Origin: a virus
DNA length: 64,000 nt
IMG/VR virus record: IMGVR_UViG_3300025030_000038
Coordinates: 124,001-188,000 of that record
Direction: 5' to 3' (one strand)
The notes under the pieces: model-generated
The model's input: only the letters and a program-made list of their open reading frames with translations
Told to the model about the DNA's origin: nothing
Database searches by the model: none
Shown: positions 17,134 through 25,354 of the stretch, in pieces
Layout of the letters: each line of letters starts with the position of its first letter
Position numbering within the stretch: the stretch's first letter is position 1
Position numbers and translations under genes: made by a program

Positions 17134-19227
17134 ATGCTTGATCCCATCATCCATCAACTCCTCAACGAGGCGGCCACCAAGTGGATGGCCGTCACAGGAA
17201 CGAACCCTGACCGAACTTCTTTCCGGGTCCGTTTCGATGGGGGTTGGGATGACCTGGACCTTGACCACTTCTTGAAGGACATCAATCAGGCCCAAGAGCT
17301 GGACCCGTCTGGAATCACCACCTTCATGCTCCTCAGGGGTGCCGCCGAGTCCTACCTGAAGGACCTCAACATCTCGGCCATGGACTTTCTCACCAAGCCC
17401 CTGGAGGTTGAGGCCAAAGTGGCCCCCCTCCGTGAACTGCGGGAACTCCTTGAGAACGAGCATGTGATCCAGACCATTGAAGACTTCATGGGCTGGATCC
17501 GGGCTGCCTCCGCCCACTATGGTCTGTCTGAGCAGCACAACAAGGCCCTTGACAAGCTCATGGCCAACAAGCTGCAACTGGCCTATGTGCGTCGGGATGC
17601 CCTCCGCTCCATCGAGACACTACAGGCCAACCAATTCGTGCACGGGAAGGCCGACACCAAGGACCTCAAGTACAATCCTGGGGTCTATGAGTTCTGGAAC
17701 GTCAACAGCCTCGTCAAGGCCATGCAAGCGCAGCTGCTGTCCGGGATCACCCTCTGTATGGTTCGGGACCCAGGGGAGCCCATGTTCTCGTTCTTCTGTA
17801 TTGCCATCCGGAACGGGCAGAGCCTGACGGTTCTCTGTGACCAGGAGTCCCTCCCGCACCCAGGGGCCAAGCGGATGTCCAGGCGACCAGACCGAATACT
17901 TAGCAAACGAGCAGAGCGGCACCGGTTCCCCTATGATCTCCTGGACCTTCAGACCCCCGCTGATGGCAAGGACCAGTACATCAAGGACTCGAAGGAACTG
18001 GTCCCCATCAATGTCACTGGGGTCAAACTGACTTCTCTTGGGGAGCTGCACCCGGACACCTTTGTCTGGCTGACGATGCTCTTCGAGCTGATCAAGGAGC
18101 GGTATGGGACCCAGAACCTCCAGCTTCCAGAGACATCCTACACTGGAGAGATGATTGTGAACCCCCATGCCCTTGTGGACACACATGGGGCACTTGTGAA
18201 GGACGGGCAGTACCAGCCCATTGAACTCCCACCCCTCCGGGGGGAAGATGTTACGGCCGAGACTACGGCGGACCAGTGGGTAGAGGAGCCCCGGCACTAC
18301 AATCGATGGATGATGGAGCGGTATGCCAGTCAGGTCCCGGAGGCTGTTCTCAACCCGGTTGGGGCTGAGCAACTGCTGACTTTGGGATCTGGAGAGACTG
18401 GGCTCACTTTCTCCAAGTCGGAAGAGACCGGACACAATACCCTTGAGGGTGGGCACCTCAATGGGTCTTGCCTTCAACGGTACCCAGTGGAGTTCGAGAC
18501 CATGGACCCCATCACATTCGGGACCAAAGAAACGCTGGTCCGGGATCGCCTCTGGGTGGCCAGGATGAACCAAGTCAAGGTTGTTGAGGCCTTGGCCCTG
18601 AAGGAGTTTGACGAGACCAAGGATGCTGTTCTCCAGTGGTACCAAAAGGCGGTTGCCAAGAATGTTGGGCCCCTAGTTGAGGCTGCGGTGCGGGGGACGT
18701 TTGTGCTGCCATCACTGCAACCTAAGAACGGTGAGTGGGCCTGGGCACGGGATTTGGTTATGGTAACCCGAGAGTGCTTGGATCAAGGAACCCGCAAGAA
18801 CATGCACTTCCATGCCTACAGCAAAGTGGGCATGGACAAGGGGTGCCACCTGTCCAGGTACAACAGTGGATCCCTGTTCATTTGTGGTGGGTCCAGGAAT
18901 CCCTATTCTGGAGCCACCAACTTCTACTGTTATGGGGAGGGTCTCACGGTTGCTTCGGTGTACACCAAGATCAAACCAGATTGCCCTGAGGCTCTTGCGG
19001 TCCTGTGTGGGCTGTCCTCGGTGGAGGAACTCCCCTGGCAGCTTCGACATTGGAGCACCGAAGAGCCTTACGTTGGGAACCCCATCCTGAACCGGTTGGA
19101 CCCCGAGGAGTGGAACCTCGACAACCCATGGAAGAGCCTTGAGCTCGAAATCTGGATCATGCTGAGCAAGAACTACATTCACAGCCAGCGCAAGGCATTG
19201 GGATTGCCACGAGCGACGTGGGGGTAA
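17134..19227 (+). CDS. large hypothetical protein
   Basis: 697 aa from ATG 17134; an in-frame ATG at 17119 would overlap the mini-gene. Codon use and length leave no doubt it is real. Helical N-terminal region (about 1-180), then mixed alpha/beta (VKAMQAQLLSGITLCMVRDPGEPMFSFF in part). The C-terminal third has scattered Cys/His (GCHLSR, FICGGS). No known fold recognised; no membrane segments or P-loop. Under sigma-28 promoter 2. Confidence 0.8.
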   Translation: MLDPIIHQLLNEAATKWMAVTGTNPDRTSFRVRFDGGWDDLDLDHFLKDINQAQELDPSGITTFMLLRGAAESYLKDLNISAMDFLTKPLEVEAKVAPLRELRELLENEHVIQTIEDFMGWIRAASAHYGLSEQHNKALDKLMANKLQLAYVRRDALRSIETLQANQFVHGKADTKDLKYNPGVYEFWNVNSLVKAMQAQLLSGITLCMVRDPGEPMFSFFCIAIRNGQSLTVLCDQESLPHPGAKRMSRRPDRILSKRAERHRFPYDLLDLQTPADGKDQYIKDSKELVPINVTGVKLTSLGELHPDTFVWLTMLFELIKERYGTQNLQLPETSYTGEMIVNPHALVDTHGALVKDGQYQPIELPPLRGEDVTAETTADQWVEEPRHYNRWMMERYASQVPEAVLNPVGAEQLLTLGSGETGLTFSKSEETGHNTLEGGHLNGSCLQRYPVEFETMDPITFGTKETLVRDRLWVARMNQVKVVEALALKEFDETKDAVLQWYQKAVAKNVGPLVEAAVRGTFVLPSLQPKNGEWAWARDLVMVTRECLDQGTRKNMHFHAYSKVGMDKGCHLSRYNSGSLFICGGSRNPYSGATNFYCYGEGLTVASVYTKIKPDCPEALAVLCGLSSVEELPWQLRHWSTEEPYVGNPILNRLDPEEWNLDNPWKSLELEIWIMLSKNYIHSQRKALGLPRATWG

Positions 19228-19230
19228 CAC

Positions 19231-19452
19231 ATGGCTGACGAACACAAGCATAACTGGAAGCCAGTCCCGAACGAGTTTCGTTGCTACACCTGTAACTGTG
19301 GTAAAACTGGCTTCCGGCGCAGTCTCGGGGAGCCAATTCGGGAACACAAGAAGCCCCGTGATTACCATAGACTTGGGCAAACCCACATCAGCAGTACAGC
19401 ACTGGCCACTGGGGCGAACCGCACAGGTAAACGCGGTCCTGGCGGCTGGTAG
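19231..19452 (+). CDS. small zinc-finger-like protein
   Basis: 73 aa. H-x-W...C-x-x-C-x-C pattern (HKHNWKPVPNEFRCYTCNCG), common in small phage zinc proteins, and a basic Gly-rich tail. It is the first of three similar mini zinc proteins in a row. Possibly binds nucleic acid; not shown. Confidence 0.55.
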   Translation: MADEHKHNWKPVPNEFRCYTCNCGKTGFRRSLGEPIREHKKPRDYHRLGQTHISSTALATGANRTGKRGPGGW

Positions 19453-19469
19453 AGAAGAGGTTACCGCCT

Positions 19470-19670
19470 ATGGCCCACCAGCACCAATGGAAGTTCCAGG
19501 TCTCCTTGTTTGTTGAACTGCCAGCAGAGGCATTTCACCATGTCAACAAAGGCCAACTGAGACTCAAGGCAACGAAGATTCTTGGTGCTGGATGGGATAG
19601 GGTCACCATCGCCTATTGCGATTGTGGGAAGGCCACAAAAGACCTCTCCGTGCTGTGTAAGGGCAAATGA
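19470..19670 (+). CDS. small zinc-finger-like protein
   Basis: 66 aa. Opens HQHQWKF and ends with CDCGKATKDLSVLC, the same H..W / C-x-C layout as the preceding gene, suggesting an old duplication. ATGA-coupled to the next gene. Function unknown. Confidence 0.55.
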   Translation: MAHQHQWKFQVSLFVELPAEAFHHVNKGQLRLKATKILGAGWDRVTIAYCDCGKATKDLSVLCKGK

Positions 19671-19936
19671 TGCGCGACCTGTGTGCATGTGGTCGCCAGA
19701 TTTACTCCCGTTGGTTCAAGCGCCATGTCCGCAAATGCACGGCGGCTCTGGTACGCATAGGCCTCGCGGGCGGTGGGAACAGTGTTGCATATTGTGATGA
19801 GCGGCTCCTTCACAACAGGCCAGTGGGCTGTACCTGTGGGGCTGTTGACTGGGAAGGAATCGCAGTTCCCCGACCCTGTTCAGTGTGCGTTGCAAGCGTG
19901 GGGGAAACCAAACAATCATGGGCAAGGTCACTATGA
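19667..19936 (+). CDS. Cys-rich small protein
   Basis: 89 aa. Zinc knuckle near the start (CACGRQIYSRWFKRHVRKC) and a second cluster (CTCGAVDWEG..CSVC). The first knuckle with basic residues resembles a C2HC finger. It overlaps the start of the HAD gene by 19 nt. Confidence 0.5.
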   Translation: MMRDLCACGRQIYSRWFKRHVRKCTAALVRIGLAGGGNSVAYCDERLLHNRPVGCTCGAVDWEGIAVPRPCSVCVASVGETKQSWARSL

Positions 19937-20441
19937 AGACTGACAAGGTAGAAAAGGTTTGCTTGTTCGATATGGACGGGACCCTGGTGGGCTACAGTCA
20001 GCAGATGCTGTTGGACCTACAGAAGCTGGCGTTCCCCGGGGAACCCCCACCCCAACTGGACTGGGCCATGATGGGTCCCAAGGGAACGGTGGGGGCAGAG
20101 ATGCCCCCTACCTGGAGAACCGGATCCGGCTCATCAAGTCACAGAGGGATTGGTGGTTCAACCTCCCACGAATTGAGTCAGGCTTCAAGGTCTTGGACAT
20201 GGCCCGAGAGATTGGGTTCAAAATCCGCATCCTGACCAAGGGCCCCCGCCACACCCCACAGGCATGGGCCGAGAAGCTCCTGTGGTGCCAGAAGAACATC
20301 GGGATCATGCCGAGCACCGAATACAACCAGCATTTCACCCACAGGAACTTGGTCAAGTATCCCCAGGGGCCTACACAATATGATGCTCCATACTGGCTTG
20401 CTGTGCAGAAAAGACTCCAAGCAGCCTACGATAGGGAGTAA
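19918..20441 (+). pseudogene. HAD-family phosphatase, split by a one-base frame jump
   Basis: ATG 19918 opens with the HAD motif CLFDMDGTLVG (nucleophile Asp18, acid Asp20). After MPP the frame closes early (TGA at about 20233-20235), while the -1 frame continues with IRLIKSQRDWW, then motif II IRILTKGP, and stops at TAA 20439-20441. One extra C in the run near 20103 (5 to 6 C) would give a single protein of about 174 aa, similar in length to 5'(3')-deoxyribonucleotidases and other phage HAD phosphatases. Either an assembly indel or a true mutation. Substrate unknown, a nucleotide being likeliest. Confidence 0.65.
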
Positions 20442-20484
20442 CATTCAACATAAACACGAAGCACCCTGAACCCAAGGAAACCAC

Positions 20485-21222
20485 ATGAGGATGACCGAAT
20501 TGGTTCCCGGGACCAACATTGTTGTAAATGAGAGCTGTGCAATCACAGAGCTGAGGGGGCGACGAGGAATCGTATTTTCAGCCTCCACTTGGGCTGATTG
20601 TGTAAAGGTGTCATTTGATGAGGGCCCTCCGGTGTGGAGCCTATGCGCGACAAGTCTTGATTCAGACTCCCCGGAGCAGCGGGGGATCGTTCCGTATGTC
20701 ACCACCCCAGGTGGAGAGTCCCTCCAGTATATCCCTACTATGGAGGTGAAGCTGGTGACGATCAAATCTAAGCCCAACAAGAATGGGGACGTTTTCCCGG
20801 GGATACACGTTTTCCCCCCCGTGGACAACCCCATCACTCGACTATATGAAAACCTCCGCTGCACCTTCAAAAGTGTGGCCAGAATTGACTCAATCCCAGT
20901 GATTGATGCCCTAAATCGGACCCACAAAAGCCTGAGGGCTCTTGCCAAGTCCCTGGACGTGCCCTGGATTGTAGCATCCTTTTCGCCCCCAGAGAGTATG
21001 GACATGACGGTGTCCAAGCTACTTGGATTTGTTGCCAATCGTGGGAACCAGATCGGCCCATGCTCAGGTAGGGCCTATGGGCTTCCATATCGGGAACTGG
21101 CATCCCTGCTCACAGCCATCAATGACCTCAACGTTGCTGTAGCGGCTATGCTGCCTCCAACCCTCCCACCGACACGAGTGGAAGAACCGGGCCTTCGGTT
21201 TGACCTACAGGTCGAGGACTAA
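20485..21222 (+). CDS. hypothetical protein
   Basis: 245 aa after a 43-nt gap with no clear promoter; RBS AAGGAAA. The N-terminal third resembles an SH3/KOW-like barrel (RRGIVFSASTWADCVKVSF). The C-terminal half is helical (LRALAKSLDVPWIVAS). No family recognised. Confidence 0.65.
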   Translation: MRMTELVPGTNIVVNESCAITELRGRRGIVFSASTWADCVKVSFDEGPPVWSLCATSLDSDSPEQRGIVPYVTTPGGESLQYIPTMEVKLVTIKSKPNKNGDVFPGIHVFPPVDNPITRLYENLRCTFKSVARIDSIPVIDALNRTHKSLRALAKSLDVPWIVASFSPPESMDMTVSKLLGFVANRGNQIGPCSGRAYGLPYRELASLLTAINDLNVAVAAMLPPTLPPTRVEEPGLRFDLQVED

Positions 21223-21225
21223 TCA

Positions 21226-21924
21226 GTGAAAAACCCCTTCCAAATCCCCAACATCCCCCATGCACTCCCGATGCGCCCCTGGTGCGAGAAAGGGGAATTG
21301 ACCTGGGAGGACTTCTACGCTGAGGCCAAGAAGAAGTACCCCGTCCGCTACTTCCTGTCCCATGACTTGCCTCACTGGTGGCGGGTGCATGTAAGCCTCC
21401 CCATCGAGCACTTCACCGATTGGGTGGTGTGCCATGTCGTTCCTAGCAGGCGCTTCCACATGCTGGACCTGAGACAGCCCAAGGATGAGGAAGGCTATCC
21501 GTATCGGTATGGGTGGATTGACTCAGATCGCCAGATCCTCTATAGCTGCTTCAATATCCTCGTGCGGTTCATCGAGAGGGAGCATGGCGGAAAAGACAAG
21601 TACCTAGAGTACATTGCATTCCAGGAGGAAGACTGTAGCCAGGAGTTTCCCGAGTGGCAAGAGAAGTGTCGGAACCAGCGGGAGATCCTTGACATCTACC
21701 TGTGGTGGAAGGAGACCCGTCCTGCCACCAACAAGGCAATCAGTGAGGCTCTGACGAAGTGGCATGATCTGTATAGGCCCGTACAGTCTAAGGAAGAGGC
21801 AGAAGTTACTCCTGGACTTGCTGAGGCGGACAAACTCCACAAGGACCTTGAGGCAGCTTACGAGGTTGCGGAGACCAAAAGGCTCGCCCGCCTGATTGAA
21901 CTCCGCCACCTACTCTGGACATAG
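21226..21924 (+). CDS. conserved-looking hypothetical protein
   Basis: 232 aa, GTG start. Aromatic alpha/beta protein (GWIDSDRQILYSCFNILVRFIERE) with W-W pairs. The Y-x-W-x-D-x-D-x-x-x-L-Y pattern recalls a hypothetical protein I have seen in several large phages, but I cannot name it. The coiled-coil tail runs from about 195. Confidence 0.7.
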   Translation: MKNPFQIPNIPHALPMRPWCEKGELTWEDFYAEAKKKYPVRYFLSHDLPHWWRVHVSLPIEHFTDWVVCHVVPSRRFHMLDLRQPKDEEGYPYRYGWIDSDRQILYSCFNILVRFIEREHGGKDKYLEYIAFQEEDCSQEFPEWQEKCRNQREILDIYLWWKETRPATNKAISEALTKWHDLYRPVQSKEEAEVTPGLAEADKLHKDLEAAYEVAETKRLARLIELRHLLWT

Positions 21925-21928
21925 GCAT

Positions 21929-22144
21929 ATGACCCCCTGGCAGGAAATGTTGGGCAAAACCCGGGAAGAAGTTGTTGCCCTCCTTGGAGAGCCTCAGCAC
22001 AAGGGGGCCACGTCGAGGAAGTACCCCACCCCCTCCTGCTACCAGTATGGAAACATGGAACTGCACTTCCAGCCGTGGAAAACGGGCACCTGTGTCTTCG
22101 TGTTTGATCTGGAAAACCATCATGATGGCCTTAAATGGGGGTAA
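21929..22144 (+). CDS. small BamE/SmpA-like fold protein (tentative)
   Basis: 71 aa. GKTREEVVALLGEP, then YQYGNMELHF and TCVFVF, matches the helix-then-three-strand pattern of SmpA/BamE-like and related small domains; the resemblance is of fold only. No signal peptide, so cytoplasmic. RBS weak. Precedes the NAD-type nucleotidyltransferase gene by 7 nt. Confidence 0.6.
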   Translation: MTPWQEMLGKTREEVVALLGEPQHKGATSRKYPTPSCYQYGNMELHFQPWKTGTCVFVFDLENHHDGLKWG

Positions 22145-22151
22145 CTGAGAC

Positions 22152-23303
22152 ATGAGCGACCGAATTGAATATGAGAAGCGAGCCCTGCCCTATATCCAGA
22201 CATTGCTGGACCAACAGGAGCCCCCACGGCTTTACGCGATCTGCACTGGGGCATGCGCGGGTCTCCAGAAAACCCTATGGTCCGTTCCAGGGATCTCAGG
22301 GCTCCTGGTTGGGGCATCCTTCCCCTACGACATCGCCGCAACGACTGAGACTCTTGGATACATCCCCGAATCGTATGTCTCCGCGGAGACCGCAATGGGA
22401 CTGGCCCACACCGCCTACATGAAGGCGCTTGCCTCCCCCCGGACAGGAACCCCCATTGGTCTTGGGGTGACAGGTTCAGTGGCTTCCCTTCGAGAGCACC
22501 GTGGGGACCATCGGGCCTGGATTGCCACCACCACCCCTACCCTGGTTGGCCTTCGTTGTCTGACTCTCCCCAAGGGTGTTGGGATGGATGCCCGCTTGGC
22601 CGATGACCTTGCCATTGAGGGGGAAGCCCTCAACTCAGTGCTGGACATGACAGGTAACCATTTTGTCCCTATGCCCAACTATGGGACCCGGACCTTCATG
22701 AATGGAGTAACTCATGGTCCTCGCACCATGACATCGGTCAGTCACGATGTGTTCCACCAGTATCCCATGTTTCACGCCGACGGGAGCCGCTCTAAGGCAC
22801 CAGAGGGCCCCAGTATGCTCCTGTACCCCGGTGCCTTCAATCCTCCCCACAAAGGCCACCTGGGGCTCGCCCGTGAGGCAGAACGAGTGTCTGGTAGGCC
22901 CGTGGTCTTCCATATCACTCAACAGACTCTACACAAGACCGCGTTGACCGTTCCGGAGATGCTCGCCAGAGCCCGTGCCCTCCGGGGTCATGATGTGCTG
23001 TTCGGGTTTGACAATGCCCTCTACATCGAGAAGGCCCGTCAGCATCCAGGTGCTGGCATCGTGCTTGGTGCGGATGCTCTGGCCCGCATGCTGGACCCCC
23101 GATGGTGCCCTGTGGACCCGATGATTGACGAGTTCCTGGCATTGGGAACCCGCTTCTACGTAGCCGGACGAGTCATCGAGGGAAGGCTTGTCCAATTGGA
23201 GAACATTGATATGCCATCCGTATTCAGGGACCTGTGTGTAGCAGTCCCGGGACGATGGGATATCAGCTCGACAGAGATCCGCAACACAAAGGTAAGCCCA
23301 TGA
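22152..23303 (+). CDS. CinA-like / NMNAT-type nucleotidyltransferase fusion
   Basis: 383 aa. Residues 1-170 resemble the CinA C-terminal (PncC, nicotinamide-nucleotide amidase) domain: VPGISGLLVGASFPYD, YVSAETAMGLAHTAY, GLGVTGSVASLREHRGDHRA. The expected catalytic E-S-x-T-G-G is replaced by CTGACAG, so deamidase activity is doubtful. From about 225 a nucleotidyltransferase follows, with PGAFNPPHKGH (HxGH) and ISSTEIR (371-377), signatures of NadD/NMNAT enzymes that adenylate NMN or NaMN. This domain order also exists in some cellular proteins of uncertain role. With the NAPRT-like gene at 38595 it points to phage influence on NAD. Confidence 0.82.
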   Translation: MSDRIEYEKRALPYIQTLLDQQEPPRLYAICTGACAGLQKTLWSVPGISGLLVGASFPYDIAATTETLGYIPESYVSAETAMGLAHTAYMKALASPRTGTPIGLGVTGSVASLREHRGDHRAWIATTTPTLVGLRCLTLPKGVGMDARLADDLAIEGEALNSVLDMTGNHFVPMPNYGTRTFMNGVTHGPRTMTSVSHDVFHQYPMFHADGSRSKAPEGPSMLLYPGAFNPPHKGHLGLAREAERVSGRPVVFHITQQTLHKTALTVPEMLARARALRGHDVLFGFDNALYIEKARQHPGAGIVLGADALARMLDPRWCPVDPMIDEFLALGTRFYVAGRVIEGRLVQLENIDMPSVFRDLCVAVPGRWDISSTEIRNTKVSP

Positions 23304-23794
23304 TCGAGCTAGTATGTGACACCTGTGGAAAACGGGAACCCACCAAACACCTTGAGCGCAACCGCGACTATGATGAGCATGTGAACCTGCATCCTGTGGG
23401 GTGGCTTGGGGTGAGTACTGAAGATATCCGCCTCCCACCGGGACTTCGTGCCTGTTCGGTCAAGTGTGCCCATGATCTGTGTGACAAGTACCCAGACCTC
23501 CTTGTCATCGTGAAAGGACCCGACTATTGGGCGGAGGACTTCGAGGGGGAGCCTATTCCGTTGTGTGAGATGCTGGCCATCATTCCCATGCCTCGCGAGC
23601 AGGATGTTGTCTGGGAGGAACCTTTGCCCAAGGGGCGCTGTGATCTCCGAGTTGGAAATTGGCGTTCCGAGTGGTCCCTCAAGACGGGGGAATCGGTAGA
23701 CGAGGACGACTACTATATTGAGAAGAAGTACCTTCCCCGCTTGCGAGCAACAGATAAGAAGCTCCGAAGGGCCGAAAAGGCAAGTGATGTCTAA
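23300..23794 (+). CDS. zinc-knuckle hypothetical protein
   Basis: 164 aa, ATGA-coupled to the nucleotidyltransferase gene. N-terminal CDTCGKREPTKH plus ACSVKCAHDLC form a probable zinc site. Acidic, charged C terminus. Function unknown, possibly linked to its upstream partner by co-translation. Confidence 0.6.
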   Translation: MIELVCDTCGKREPTKHLERNRDYDEHVNLHPVGWLGVSTEDIRLPPGLRACSVKCAHDLCDKYPDLLVIVKGPDYWAEDFEGEPIPLCEMLAIIPMPREQDVVWEEPLPKGRCDLRVGNWRSEWSLKTGESVDEDDYYIEKKYLPRLRATDKKLRRAEKASDV

Positions 23795-24095
23795 CAAGTG
23801 GATCCAGTTGGGTGATGACTGGTATGCCCGGTCTCTCCGCCAATACCAGGGGACCATTCATGGGATGACCGTAACGGTGACTGAGACCGGAGTGAGTGAT
23901 GAGGAGGGCAACCTGTCCAACTGGAAAATCTCCGTCCACTATCCCGGAGCAACCGTAGAGGCAGTCGAGAGATACGAAACCGTTGAACACATCTTGGAGA
24001 TGGCCAGCAACCTTGCCCGTGAGATGTCCCTTGGGTATGCCGCAGCCCGAAGGGGTGAGAAGTCTCAATATTCCCCAGACGCACCAAAAGTGTAA
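23787..24095 (+). CDS. hypothetical protein
   Basis: 102 aa, start overlapping the previous stop by 8 nt. A beta-rich first half (YQGTIHGMTVTVTETGVS) and a helical second half (YETVEHILEMASNLAREM). Not recognised. Confidence 0.6.
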   Translation: MSNKWIQLGDDWYARSLRQYQGTIHGMTVTVTETGVSDEEGNLSNWKISVHYPGATVEAVERYETVEHILEMASNLAREMSLGYAAARRGEKSQYSPDAPKV

Positions 24096-24103
24096 CTACA
24101 CCA

Positions 24104-24361
24104 ATGACTACTAGACTTACGGATTTCTTGTGCTGGATGCCGGGGCAGGGAGAAGCTCGAACCGATGCTGTCCTGGTTGCGGAGCAAACTGCTGGCATCG
24201 CCGCCGAGACATTTACTAGGAACAGATTCCGAGACCAGGACCCCCCCACTCCTGTGGATCTTCGGGTAGCCGTGTGTGGCGTTGGCGGGTCCGATGTGAC
24301 CTCCCACTACCGAGTCCAAGTCAAAGTGTCGACCACCTACCTAATCCACCGAGAGGATTGA
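24104..24361 (+). CDS. hypothetical protein
   Basis: 85 aa, 8 nt after the previous stop. Contains GIAAETFTRNRFRDQDPP and a C-terminal strand pair; it looks like a small alpha/beta domain. No match recalled. Confidence 0.55.
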   Translation: MTTRLTDFLCWMPGQGEARTDAVLVAEQTAGIAAETFTRNRFRDQDPPTPVDLRVAVCGVGGSDVTSHYRVQVKVSTTYLIHRED

Positions 24362-24363
24362 CA

Positions 24364-24591
24364 ATGCTCATTGCCATGCAGGAACTCAGACAGGAAGTAG
24401 CCGTCTTGCGCGCTGAGGTGGTGAGGCTTCGGGCTATTGTGGAGCCCCCTGCGGTCTTGGTCACTCCAGAAATGGTCAAAGAACTCCGAAAGCGCACCAA
24501 TGTGGGCATTTTGGACTGCAAAAGAGCCCTTGAGAAGTGTAAGGGAGATGTGGATGCGGCGGAAAAAGTACTCCATCGGCCATGTAGGTGA
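24364..24591 (+). CDS. EF-Ts-like UBA domain protein
   Basis: 75 aa from ATG 24364; the longer frame upstream has no better start. A short coiled coil (residues 5-27) precedes a segment very close to the N-terminal UBA domain of elongation factor Ts: VKELRKRTNVGILDCKRALE followed by KCKGDVDAAEKVL. In EF-Ts this domain binds EF-Tu. The nucleotide-exchange core is absent, so the protein might tether or sequester EF-Tu; that is inference. Same cluster as translation-linked genes elsewhere (release factor at 42047). Confidence 0.8.
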   Translation: MLIAMQELRQEVAVLRAEVVRLRAIVEPPAVLVTPEMVKELRKRTNVGILDCKRALEKCKGDVDAAEKVLHRPCR

Positions 24592-24595
24592 TGTG

Positions 24596-24790
24596 ATGGC
24601 TAAGATCAAAAAAGTGACCCCCAAGAATCTCCAGAAGGTCCTGGAAGAGATCCCCAAGCTGATTGCGGCCGGGTACCTCGATGCTGTGATGTTCTGTCCG
24701 GCCTTCAACAATTGGCTGGATGACATGTTGGGGGAGGACATGTTTGGCACCGAGGGACAGAATGATCCCCGCGGGGACCACCGTGAGTGA
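24596..24790 (+). CDS. hypothetical small protein
   Basis: 64 aa, ATG 4 nt after the EF-Ts-like gene. Basic helical N terminus (MAKIKKVTPKNLQKVLEEI), acidic C terminus. Unknown; may act with its neighbour. Confidence 0.55.
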   Translation: MAKIKKVTPKNLQKVLEEIPKLIAAGYLDAVMFCPAFNNWLDDMLGEDMFGTEGQNDPRGDHRE

Positions 24791-25022
24791 ACCTGAACCT
24801 GCTTGTGACCACTTCTGGAAGTCCGACGCCGACTATCCTGGGGCTGGCTGTGCCAATCCTGTGGCCTACGCCTGTGATTGCCGTCGCTGCAAGATAATCG
24901 TCGAAGAGAGGTTCCATGCCTGTGAGGGGCACCTGGGATCCCGGGCCATTCTCGCCCACCACAAGCGAACCTATCCCAATGATGCCATGAACATGATTCG
25001 AATTGGTGTAAAGACACCATGA
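24783..25022 (+). CDS. zinc-binding small protein
   Basis: 79 aa from GTG 24783 overlapping the previous stop; ATG 24762 is the alternative. Cys/His pattern CDHFW..GCANP..CDCRRC..CEGH suggests one or two zinc sites. The next gene starts inside its stop (ATGA). Confidence 0.55.
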   Translation: MSEPEPACDHFWKSDADYPGAGCANPVAYACDCRRCKIIVEERFHACEGHLGSRAILAHHKRTYPNDAMNMIRIGVKTP

Positions 25023-25354
25023 TCAAACTGAGCGGCTACAGTGATGACAATGTTGAAATCGAGGGCGATTATGAGGATGAAATCCTAGCCTATGATCGCG
25101 AGTCCACAGACTTCGTAATCGGGACCCCAGAGGGTGGTGTGAGAGTTGGTATGGCCTATTCAGACCTTGGGGTTTGGATGGCCACGCTGTCTCCCCTCAA
25201 AGAGGGGGTGCCCATTCCTTGGCCCGTACGTATCGAAGCGGGAGGATACACGATTGTTGCCATTGTAGACTGCCCTCCTGGAACCCCCGTCCAGGCATGG
25301 CAGGGGCAGGATGAATTGGTGTGGGAAAATGGCGAGCCTGTGGGGGAAGAATGA
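25019..25354 (+). CDS. hypothetical protein
   Basis: 111 aa, coupled at both ends to neighbours. Acidic and beta-rich (DDNVEIEGDYEDEILAYDRE), with a C-terminal sheet. Precedes the DNA ligase by translational overlap. No family recognised. Confidence 0.6.
   Translation: MIKLSGYSDDNVEIEGDYEDEILAYDRESTDFVIGTPEGGVRVGMAYSDLGVWMATLSPLKEGVPIPWPVRIEAGGYTIVAIVDCPPGTPVQAWQGQDELVWENGEPVGEE

Noticed and set aside
17620-18645. 341-codon minus-strand frame opposite the 697-aa gene
   Set aside because: Shadow of a GC-rich plus-strand gene; no RBS and no protein-like motifs.
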